A stretch of DNA of 64,000 bases from assembly GCA_028279375.1 (NCBI GenBank), contig JANQNW010000022.1, forward strand, positions 1 through 64,000, given 5' to 3'. This DNA comes from Phycisphaerales bacterium. GTDB taxonomy: Bacteria; Planctomycetota; Phycisphaerae; Phycisphaerales; UBA1924. The notes under the pieces were generated by a model, which did not search any database, was not told the origin of the DNA, and saw only the letters and a program-made list of their open reading frames with translations. Positions 19,801 through 26,206 of this stretch are shown one piece after another (within the stretch, counting starts at the first letter, position 1; every line of letters starts with the position of its first letter). A program made the translations under genes and the position numbers.

Positions 19801-22290
19801 GATAGCGCCGCTGTAGTGGAGGCGCAACTCACCGTCAGTGGACGGAGAAACCAGAGCGTAACGACGCCGTGAAGCGCCATCATCGCTCTCGACCACGCCG
19901 ACGCTCTCGACCGGAGGCTGGCTCTCGAGGATCTCGAGTGCGCTGCTGAGCGTGAACTCCGCTCCGGCGTGACGAACAGCGGACGGCAGCAGAATCGTGT
20001 CATGGACCTCGATGGAGTTCATATTCGGATTGAGCAAGACGCGCAACGTGTGATCGACTGTTCCGAGCGGAGGGTCAATCGCGCTCGCCCCGACTGGCAG
20101 TTCGGCGCCGCCGAGTCCCGGCGTCCAGCGCAAGGTCATGGTGTCGGAGACAGCGCGCGTCCTGCCCTCCAGATCGCGCATCACCTCTGCGTCGGCGTAG
20201 AAGACAGCTGGGACAATGAGCACGTTCTTCCGGCCCTGCCCCTTCAACGTCTGCAGCATACGCACCAGCGAGCGATCGCCTGCCTCGTCTTCTGCCTCGA
20301 CGATTCTCACGCGATGAAACCGACTCTTCTTACTGAGTGGATCGTTCTCCTCGATCGCCATCCACGCCTTCTTATCCGCCGTCGTCAGTTCAGTTGGCAG
20401 AACGAGAACCGTGGTTCCGCCAAAGGGGCCCGGGCACCGGGGTATCGCCGCCCCGATCGTCTCGGGAGATACGACCTCGGAGAGCGCGATCGACGCACGC
20501 TCCTCTGCGCCTGCTGCATTGACAAGGGAGACCGGTTGACCTGTCGATGCGGTATGGCGGAGCGCATGCAGCCGCGCCCAATGTCGGGCGCGCGGCGCAT
20601 CAGCCGGGATGATCATCTGGATTGGCGGCGCGGAGAAGGCCGCAGCTGCCGGAAGTTCGAGTGACTCGCGGAGGGCGCCTTCCTGACTCGCATCTCGTCC
20701 GAGGAGAGGCGCATCCTCGATTCTGACGAACCTCGTATCCAGACCGGCGCCGCGATACGCCGCCAGCTCATCATTCCACCATGATTCGACCTCCGCAGAG
20801 CCTGAGACGACGAGTGTCGACTCTCGATCGGGCGCCGTGCCGTCATCGGAGATCGGGAGCGGGAAGTCCTTGAGTTTGGCGTAACGAGATGGATCGAAGG
20901 CGATCACGTCTGGATCCATACGCCTGCTGAACAGAGCGATCGCCGACGCCACGGTCGCGCCCGTGCCCTCGCCTGCGATCAGGACCCGATGCGGATCGAC
21001 GGGATAGTTGCGAAGGATGTAGGCCCATGCGCGCTCGGTCGCTGAGACAACGGATCGAGTGTCGCCACTGAAGGTGTCGGGCCAGAACCACCGGCCACCG
21101 TCGCTCTTGTCGTCGTTCAGCTCTCGATAGGGGGGTTCGAGTGCGGCGATCGCCACGTCCTGACCAAGGCGAGCCCGCCAGAGGTCCATGCCGTCCTTTG
21201 ACGTCAAGCCCGAGTCTCCGAGCCAGATGAGCAGCGGCGCCGGATTCGAATCCGTCGCGCTCTCAGGAATGTGGAGTCGATATTCGAGGGCTCGATCGAG
21301 CGAGACGGACCATGTGCCGGCATATTCATCCTGGGCGCGCGATTCGGCCATCACGACGAAGTCTGCGACCGCCTCGCCGCCGAGCGTGGCGACGGAGGGA
21401 TTGCGTGTCGAACGAATGTCAACGGTCAATGTCTTCGCGCTCGGACTCCTCAGAGCGAATTGCCGCACCGTTCCATCCCAGTGCAAGCTGTGGAATGCGC
21501 CATTGATATGCAGGACCATCGATCCGGGATGATCTTCGAGCGCGAGCGCACAGGACTCGCCCATCGTGTTGTCCCAAAGCGTCTGCGTTGATGAGAGGCG
21601 CTGCTCGTCGCCCGGTCGTTGCATCATGCCCGCGTGGCTCCGCGTGGCATTGTCAACTCGACGCCAGTACGCGGGCGTATTCGGGAAGATCTCGGCGGGC
21701 GCCAGTCGCCGTTCTGCAGCGTCGAGCGATTCGAGGACGTCGAGGCCCTCCATGGCGATGCGTCGTGTGATCTTCCGGGGAATATTGGAAGCGACGACGG
21801 GATGCCCACCTTCTCGAGCGCGCTCGATCAGCGGTCGATACGCGCTGCGATATTGCGACCACGGTCGCGATTCCGCAAGAAACTGGCGTTCGTCGATTTC
21901 GCCAGCGACGTAAGCGTCGAGCGCCGACTGCACGTCGCGTTCGAACATCTCCATCGCGAGGACGACGTCGCCGTCGCGTCTCTCAAGCAGGCCTTCATAG
22001 ATCGCGAGTTCGACCCGATGCGTCGTCTCATCGATGTGCATCTCGCCGAGGAACACGGCGTCTGAGTCAGCAAGGCGGTCGAGCATCTCCTCAAATGGAA
22101 TGAGGGCGCCGGTCTTTCCGTCGTACACCCTCGCGGCTCGCTCGAGCGGCGGCGCCTCCCATGGCGTCGTCGATTCCTCAAAGCTCGCACCGACCCTCAG
22201 GGGACTTCGATCCGCGCTTGACTCAGGTGCACTCGCACACGCCCCAAGAAGAGCGAGGCCGCAGAGGATCGAGAGCAGTCGGATAGTCAT
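16807..22290 (-). CDS. Giant lipoprotein: ChaN/Tiki-like, alpha/beta-hydrolase-like, M1 peptidase, M28 peptidase and PDZ modules
   Basis: 1827 residues from the ATG at 22290 (GGAG upstream). The signal MTIRLLSILCGLALLGAC ends in an LGAC lipobox, so the protein is probably a lipid-anchored envelope protein. Modules in order: a ChaN/DUF399-like domain (about 50-290; DAVFLGEMHIDETTHR, LAMEMFERDVQSALDAY, WSQYRSAYRPLIE); an alpha/beta-hydrolase-like domain (about 330-560) whose nucleophile elbow reads GEGTG (440-444) with no serine; an M1-type gluzincin (about 700-1120; GYGMPSF, HEILHNWWGN from His1012, then Glu 18 residues on in NWCEGL); an M28 aminopeptidase (about 1450-1720; GAHYDHLG near 1529, FGADDNASG, FSGEEAGLLGS, INLDTVGR, HRPSDTPEKI); and a PDZ domain (about 1735-1827; DSPAAKAGVEAGDILMRIDG). 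The frame is open upstream to 22770 but without coding features. It is downstream of an iron-type ABC importer on the same strand, 489 bases apart. Confidence 0.88.
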   Translation of the reverse strand: MTIRLLSILCGLALLGACASAPESSADRSPLRVGASFEESTTPWEAPPLERAARVYDGKTGALIPFEEMLDRLADSDAVFLGEMHIDETTHRVELAIYEGLLERRDGDVVLAMEMFERDVQSALDAYVAGEIDERQFLAESRPWSQYRSAYRPLIERAREGGHPVVASNIPRKITRRIAMEGLDVLESLDAAERRLAPAEIFPNTPAYWRRVDNATRSHAGMMQRPGDEQRLSSTQTLWDNTMGESCALALEDHPGSMVLHINGAFHSLHWDGTVRQFALRSPSAKTLTVDIRSTRNPSVATLGGEAVADFVVMAESRAQDEYAGTWSVSLDRALEYRLHIPESATDSNPAPLLIWLGDSGLTSKDGMDLWRARLGQDVAIAALEPPYRELNDDKSDGGRWFWPDTFSGDTRSVVSATERAWAYILRNYPVDPHRVLIAGEGTGATVASAIALFSRRMDPDVIAFDPSRYAKLKDFPLPISDDGTAPDRESTLVVSGSAEVESWWNDELAAYRGAGLDTRFVRIEDAPLLGRDASQEGALRESLELPAAAAFSAPPIQMIIPADAPRARHWARLHALRHTASTGQPVSLVNAAGAEERASIALSEVVSPETIGAAIPRCPGPFGGTTVLVLPTELTTADKKAWMAIEENDPLSKKSRFHRVRIVEAEDEAGDRSLVRMLQTLKGQGRKNVLIVPAVFYADAEVMRDLEGRTRAVSDTMTLRWTPGLGGAELPVGASAIDPPLGTVDHTLRVLLNPNMNSIEVHDTILLPSAVRHAGAEFTLSSALEILESQPPVESVGVVESDDGASRRRYALVSPSTDGELRLHYSGAINFGLASEKEQYSKGFRATHGIVGPEGVYLSGSSGWIAEFGDEMVRFSIEIESPPDWHVISQGSGTSDAGMTPAGARIARWNSEGDLEQVYLVGGPLEIARETAGSVEALVYLHEMDDALARKYLDATARYIEMYRKLIGPYPYDKFALVENFWETGYGMPSFTLLGEQVIRLPFILHSSYPHEILHNWWGNSVFVDYESGNWCEGLTAYMADHLIQEQRGRGREYRRDTLQKYRSFVKDGRDFPLSEFRSRHSAASEAVGYGKSLMLFHMLRQDVGDDGFRAAMADFYRKNKGERASFSDIQASIDSTTGEDLTLFFDQWVSRAGAPSLALHDVDLAGPSATGVFTVTGAILQEQAAPPFALSTPVVVATESGQESARVDLKSRETRFELEFESRPRAIAVDPSFDVFRLLDPHETPSSIGQVFGEPRVLAILPSRGPVDEYRALMERWRTEDHEIEFMLDSEVDALPSDRGVWLLGRSNRFAADHLKRELTSSMADSIDTVRIGGEQVETVGNSIVVIRRNAANAEEAIGWISVDPIEAFDGFARKLPHYGKYSYLAFEGDEPTNFVKGQWETTDSPLVFEFETGGAASLKVEPRSALAELPPVFSQRKLMEHVDWLAAPEREGRGLGSVGLSDAAVYIAEQFESAGLEPGGEDGTWLQRFEVANGPDGAPVSAMNVVGVLPGARADWREQSIVVGAHYDHLGRGWPDVRSGDEGKIHFGADDNASGVSVLIELARNMASEGGGSRNLVFVAFSGEEAGLLGSRHYVSNPRFPVTGMRGMINLDTVGRLFDGEINVHATGTADEWQHIFRGVGFVTGVRGKNVAARVGGSDQESFIEAGVPAVQIFTGAHADLHRPSDTPEKIDGAGLVKVATFVKEALSYLIEREAPMNVQIEGVSATQPQQRSSGGGRRVSFGTVPNFEFPGPGVKIDSVVPDSPAAKAGVEAGDILMRIDGAEIRDLRAFSQILKELSPGQEVVAVVNRAGSEISISVRVTAR

Positions 22291-22779
22291 GGAGCGTCTC
22301 CGGAATCTCGGGTATTGAGACGATAGCCGCTGAGCTTCGTCCGCTGTTCTGCTGGATCTCAGGAAACCGACGACTCGCGCTTGTGGACTGATCTTGCGGC
22401 TTCGCGGACAGGCGGTAGAGAGTGACGCCGGATTTGCGACTTCGAAGACGTCTCCCCCGGGGGACCGCTGCAATAATCCCTCTTCCGACTTATCGAGTGA
22501 GCGATTCTCGCCGACTCGACCGTATGGCGACTTCAGATCTGTCACTTGAGGTCCTTCGGATCGAAGAAGCACTCGAGAGCTCATCCGCTGGCTCGTGTCC
22601 GCGCGGATTATCCGGCGAGCTCGAACCGGCAGAGCGAACCAGAATCGCGAAGCAGTGTGACTCGTGTCCCCACCGCGACGGGGTGGCTGGTTGTGAGTCC
22701 TTGCGCGAGACGTCGCTGCAGCAGGCCGCCTGAGTTGAGAGACGCTCGGGATCCGGGATTCGCTTGACATGCCAATTCG
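22291..22779. other. Intergenic region between the giant lipoprotein and the ABC ATPase genes
   Basis: Holds the promoter region for the lipoprotein gene. TTGAGAC at 22315-22321 equals a half-site of the Fur-like palindrome at 25801, but the second half is missing. A possible small plus-strand gene (22524-22733) is listed separately; nothing else was recognised. Confidence 0.4.
22524..22733 (+). CDS. Possible small cysteine-motif protein
   Basis: 69 codons from the ATG at 22524. The product is acidic-helical at first (SLEVLRIEEALES) and then has CPRG followed by QCDSCPHRDGVAGCESL, a C-x2-C-x8-C arrangement of the kind that can bind a metal. There is no clear ribosome binding site and no family I recognise, and the frame extends upstream into low-complexity arginine-rich sequence. 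It lies between two minus-strand genes. It may be a real small protein or chance; the cysteine spacing is the only argument for it. Confidence 0.3.
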   Translation: MATSDLSLEVLRIEEALESSSAGSCPRGLSGELEPAERTRIAKQCDSCPHRDGVAGCESLRETSLQQAA

Positions 22780-23661
22780 CTAGGGGCCTGAGAGCGTCCC
22801 CTGTCGCGGGGCGCTTCGAAGGATGCGCACTTGAACTCTGGGATTCTCGGTGCTCTCTGAGTTCGCGTTCAGTGTTGAAGCCCGCAGTTGGCACATGACG
22901 ACCGGCTCGCCTCCGAACTCACAGCCAACGCGGCCATCCACTCCGAAGACAGAGCTGAAGATCCGAGGGCAGAGCACATCAGCCGGCGCGCCATCCGCAG
23001 CGATCAACCCCTCCTTGATCACCACGACCCGGTCCAGGAATCGCAGCGCCAGGTTGAGGTCGTGCAGCACACAGAGCACGGTGCGCCCCTCATCCTTGTT
23101 CAGTGAGCGAAGAAGCTCAAGAATCGAGAGCTGATGCTCGATGTCCAGTCCGGTCAACGGCTCGTCGAGCACGAGCATCGGCGGATCCTGGACCAGCAGC
23201 GTCGCGAGACGGACGCGTTGTCGCTCGCCACCTGAGAGTTCATCCAGCTTGCGTCCACGCAGATGCGAAACCTCGCACACGCGCATCGCGCGCTCCACGG
23301 CTTCGCGATCGTCCGCCGTCCATCGCGCGAGCCAACGTCGACGGGCGTGCCGACCGAGCCCGATGTGTTCGTCGACGGTCATGAGCTCCGGCACGACCGC
23401 CGATTGCGCGATGAATCCGAGTTTCGCAGCTCGCTCCCGATGCGACAGGTCGCTGACGCCGGCGCCGTCGATGCGCACATCGCCCGCTGACGATCTCAGC
23501 AGTCCGGCGATCGTGCGCACGAGTGTCGATTTCCCGGAGCCGTTCGGACCGACGACGCCGACCATCTCGCCGTCGTCGATGCGTAGATTCACTCCCCGCA
23601 GAGCCTCAACGCGTCCGCGACGAACGCGCAGATTGTCAACATGCACGCTCAACGCAGCCAC
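22780..23661 (-). CDS. Iron-complex/haem-type ABC transporter ATP-binding protein
   Basis: 293 residues. Walker A GPNGSGKST (about 39-47), Q-loop region LGFIAQSAVVP, signature LSGGERQRVRLATLLVQ, Walker B PMLVLDEPLTGLD and the switch histidine in VLCVLHDLNLAL. This is the FecE/BtuD/HmuV class that powers uptake of iron-siderophore, haem or cobalamin. The GTG start at 23661 lies inside the end of the permease gene (13-base overlap). Members usually stop soon after the segment that here reads FGVDGRVGCEFGGEPVVM; this one has an additional basic tail of about 35 residues that reads through a GC-rich hairpin near 22790-22820, possibly its former terminator. Confidence 0.92.
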   Translation of the reverse strand: MAALSVHVDNLRVRRGRVEALRGVNLRIDDGEMVGVVGPNGSGKSTLVRTIAGLLRSSAGDVRIDGAGVSDLSHRERAAKLGFIAQSAVVPELMTVDEHIGLGRHARRRWLARWTADDREAVERAMRVCEVSHLRGRKLDELSGGERQRVRLATLLVQDPPMLVLDEPLTGLDIEHQLSILELLRSLNKDEGRTVLCVLHDLNLALRFLDRVVVIKEGLIAADGAPADVLCPRIFSSVFGVDGRVGCEFGGEPVVMCQLRASTLNANSESTENPRVQVRILRSAPRQGTLSGP

Positions 23662-24689
23662 CCGGATCGATAAAGCAAGAAGATGAAATAGGGTCCGCCG
23701 ATCAATCCCGTGACGACTCCAACAGGGAGTTCGCTCGGCGCGAATACGGTTCGCGCGATCAGGTCGGACCAGAGAAGCAACGCGGCGCCGGCGAACGCGG
23801 ACACCGGGAGCACGAGACGATTCGAGCCCAGCATCAGACGCACCAGGTGCGGCACGACCAGACCGACGAAACCGACGAGCCCCGCCACGCTCGCAGCCGA
23901 TCCCGCAAGGAGCGAGGCGGCCGCAAACGCGACCAAACGCGTCCGCTCAACGCGCACGCCCATGGCGCTCGCGGCGTCGTCGCCCAACTCGAGGACACGC
24001 ATCGGACGACGGACTGCAAAGGCGATGAGGATCCCGGCGATCGAATAGGGGGCCATGAGGCTCAGGTGGCTCCAGCCACGCCCGTTGAACGAGCCGGTGG
24101 TCCAGAACATCACGGCAGGAATCCGATCAGCGAATGCGGTGATGAGGAGTCCGATGACGGCGCCCAGCACAGCGTTGACGGCCACGCCTGCGAGGATCAT
24201 TCGAACCGGCGAGGCTCCGCCGCCTGGTCTCCATGACACGACATAGACGAAGATTGAGGACGCCATGGCGCCCACGAACGCCGCGACGGGCAGGAGCCCC
24301 GCATAGTCAGGGAGCACAGCGAGCACGATCGTCGCCGCGACGCCGGCGCCCGCGGTAACACCGATGAGTCCGGGATCGGCGAGCGGATTCCGAGTCACGC
24401 TCTGAAGAAGGACCCCTGCGACGGCAAGGTTGCACCCGGCGACAATCGCGCAGAGCACGCGCGGGAGTCGCGCATCAAGCACGATTCGCCGGTGCGCCTC
24501 GGAGACCTCGCCGCCTGCGATCATCGCAAGAAGATCATTGAACGGCACGGACACGGCGCCGAAGCAGAGCGACGCAACAAGTCCCGCGCTGATCCCAATC
24601 GCGGCGAGAACGACTCCGACGCGCTCGCGTCGTCCACCAGAGCCGGCGAGATCCGGCGCACCCGGGATTCCTCCGGCCAGCGTCGTCAC
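23649..24689 (-). CDS. FecCD/BtuC-family ABC transporter permease
   Basis: 346 residues, about ten transmembrane helices. Family signatures: LPRVLCAIVAGCNLAVAGVLLQSVTRNPLADPGLIG near the N-terminus, WTTGSFNGRGWSHL in the middle, and GLVGFVGLVVPHLVRLMLGSNR followed by a C-terminal LPVGVVTGLIGGPYFIFLLYR. It forms the membrane channel for an iron complex, haem or vitamin B12. The GTG start overlaps the stop of the substrate-binding protein gene (GTGA), so the two are translationally coupled; the ATPase gene overlaps its other end. Confidence 0.94.
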   Translation of the reverse strand: MTTLAGGIPGAPDLAGSGGRRERVGVVLAAIGISAGLVASLCFGAVSVPFNDLLAMIAGGEVSEAHRRIVLDARLPRVLCAIVAGCNLAVAGVLLQSVTRNPLADPGLIGVTAGAGVAATIVLAVLPDYAGLLPVAAFVGAMASSIFVYVVSWRPGGGASPVRMILAGVAVNAVLGAVIGLLITAFADRIPAVMFWTTGSFNGRGWSHLSLMAPYSIAGILIAFAVRRPMRVLELGDDAASAMGVRVERTRLVAFAAASLLAGSAASVAGLVGFVGLVVPHLVRLMLGSNRLVLPVSAFAGAALLLWSDLIARTVFAPSELPVGVVTGLIGGPYFIFLLYRSGWLR

Positions 24690-25669
24690 CTACGGCGCTC
24701 GCGCACGCCGTCGAGAATCGCCGCGATCTCACGTGCGGCGCGAGGCAGCTCAGAGCCCGGTCGCATTGCGTAGAGATCGTCGGTCAGGAATGACACCTCG
24801 CGCTTCTCGATTGCGGACAGCCGGGACCAGAGTGGATCCGCATCGAGCATCGCCTGGGCCGCAGCCTCAGGCCCGTGGAACACCACGAGGATGTGATCGG
24901 GATCTCTTGCGATCACCGCCTCCATGCTCAAGGGCGCCAGTCCGCGGAAGACGCCGTGCGACTTCATATCGTCGGTGATCATCTCGCCCCCCGCGTGCGC
25001 GACGAGATCGCCGAGATAGCTGCTCGGGAGGAACGCGTAGAAAGAGTGTGGAGTGCCGAAGACCGCGAGCACGCGCACCGGTGCTCCGTCCGGCGAATTC
25101 GTCTCCAGTTGAGCCTGGACGTCTGAGAGCACCGTGGCGGCCTCGGACGTTAGCCCGGTCAGTGCGCCGAGCCGCTGAATGTTCTGCTCAACCTCGGAAA
25201 CTGAGTTCACGTCCATGACCTCGATCGTCGCACCAGTTGATTGTTCGATCGTCGCCAGGAACTGCGCGTAGACGGCGCTCGTGATCACGATGTCGGGATC
25301 GACGGCGATCAACTGCTCGAGATTCGGACCGGCGGAGTGATCGATGGCGATCGTCGGTATGCCCTGCCATGCGGGAGGCGTCTCGCCGACGAGACGCGCA
25401 ACAGCAACAGGCTTGACGCCCATCTCGATCAACTGGTCAGCCGCAAATGGCAGAAGCGCCGCGATCCTGGGACCCGAGGTGGAGCCGGGGAGGCCACCAA
25501 CTTGCGCGAGCGGGCTTGTGTTGGGATCGATGGGCGCTGCGCCCACGATCGCCGGGCCGTTTCTCAAGAAGACCACGCCAAGCGCGACAATGAGCAGAAG
25601 CGTCAAGGTCGTCAGCAGGATGCGCGCATTCGAACCGTTCGAAGTGGTGCTCGTCGATCGCTCCGTCAT
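24686..25669 (-). CDS. Iron-complex/haem ABC transporter substrate-binding protein
   Basis: About 327 residues from the ATG at 25669; an ATG at 25687 is equally possible, and the frame stays open to 25819. Neither start has a strong ribosome binding site. An N-terminal hydrophobic helix (ILLTTLTLLLIVALGVVFL) anchors it or acts as an uncleaved signal. The body is a class III periplasmic binding protein: PRIAALLPFAADQLIEMG, the central NLEQLIAVDPDIVITSAVY, EQNIQRLGALTG, and a C-terminal lobe with DPDHILVVFHG. The fold fits BtuF/HmuT/FecB proteins. First gene of the importer operon, with the Fur-like palindrome about 130 bases upstream, which favours an iron or haem substrate over B12. Confidence 0.87.
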   Translation of the reverse strand: MTERSTSTTSNGSNARILLTTLTLLLIVALGVVFLRNGPAIVGAAPIDPNTSPLAQVGGLPGSTSGPRIAALLPFAADQLIEMGVKPVAVARLVGETPPAWQGIPTIAIDHSAGPNLEQLIAVDPDIVITSAVYAQFLATIEQSTGATIEVMDVNSVSEVEQNIQRLGALTGLTSEAATVLSDVQAQLETNSPDGAPVRVLAVFGTPHSFYAFLPSSYLGDLVAHAGGEMITDDMKSHGVFRGLAPLSMEAVIARDPDHILVVFHGPEAAAQAMLDADPLWSRLSAIEKREVSFLTDDLYAMRPGSELPRAAREIAAILDGVRERRR

Positions 25670-25800
25670 GGTGGGGTCGGTCTCCATTGCAGTCTTCGAT
25701 TGCGGCGAAGAACGCGCCGGTGCGCGCTTCGTTGACTCGCCAGTCCCCGCGCGTGACTGGTCCGGCTGGACCACGCCGCGACGGGTCAGTAGGCTAGCCC

Positions 25801-25821
25801 AGTTGAGACTCAGTCTCAACT
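25801..25821. promoter_or_regulatory. Perfect palindrome, probable Fur-type operator
   Basis: AGTTGAGACT-c-AGTCTCAACT: ten-base arms around one base with no mismatch. The inner 15 bases (25804-25818) have the 7-1-7 layout of Fur boxes (consensus TGATAATnATTATCA; GAGAATnATTCTC variants are known). It sits between the divergent importer operon and the small gene at 25857. The assignment to Fur is inferred from layout and context. Confidence 0.6.
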
Positions 25822-25856
25822 AGCGATGAAGTCGGCCAGGAGGACGGGAGAGCAGA

Positions 25857-26108
25857 ATGTCGGCAAGCCACACGCCCAACGAAGAGCCGCACCTCAGCCA
25901 GCGGCGCGCCAATCGACTCTGCCGCGCCGCGTCGGCCGCCGATTACTCCATCGCGCAGGCACACGCCTGTCGCACGGGAGAACCCGCACGGATCCCGCGC
26001 CATCTCAGCCCGCTCGGGTCGATGCCTCGAGTGTGCGAGTTCAGCAGGCAGGAAATCGAGGAAGCCGAGCGATTCCTGCTTCGATTAGGAGTCATACGCG
26101 ATCTCTGA
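25857..26108 (+). CDS. Small hypothetical protein divergent from the iron importer
   Basis: 83 residues from the ATG at 25857, preceded by purine-rich GGAGGACGGGAGAGCAG. The product is soluble, with a basic N-terminal half (SQRRANRLCRAASAADYSIAQAHACRTGE) and a C-terminal helix FSRQEIEEAERFLLRLGVIRDL. I know no family for it. The Fur-like palindrome is centred about 45 bases before the start, so it may be iron-responsive together with the divergent importer. Only its position and the plausible ribosome binding site support it as a gene. Confidence 0.5.
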   Translation: MSASHTPNEEPHLSQRRANRLCRAASAADYSIAQAHACRTGEPARIPRHLSPLGSMPRVCEFSRQEIEEAERFLLRLGVIRDL

Positions 26109-26206
26109 TCAGCGCAGGATCCCTGCAGCATCGCAGAGAGCCTCGGGCCCGATGACCGTCCGTCGCGCAGAGCGCGCGAGCCGCTCATGATTCCTCGGTC
26201 GAGGTG

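Noticed and set aside
22800..22890. Possible tRNA fragment: minus-strand AGAGTTCAAGTGCGCATCC looks like a T arm
   Set aside because: The T stem does not pair, and no D arm, anticodon arm or acceptor stem can be drawn around it.
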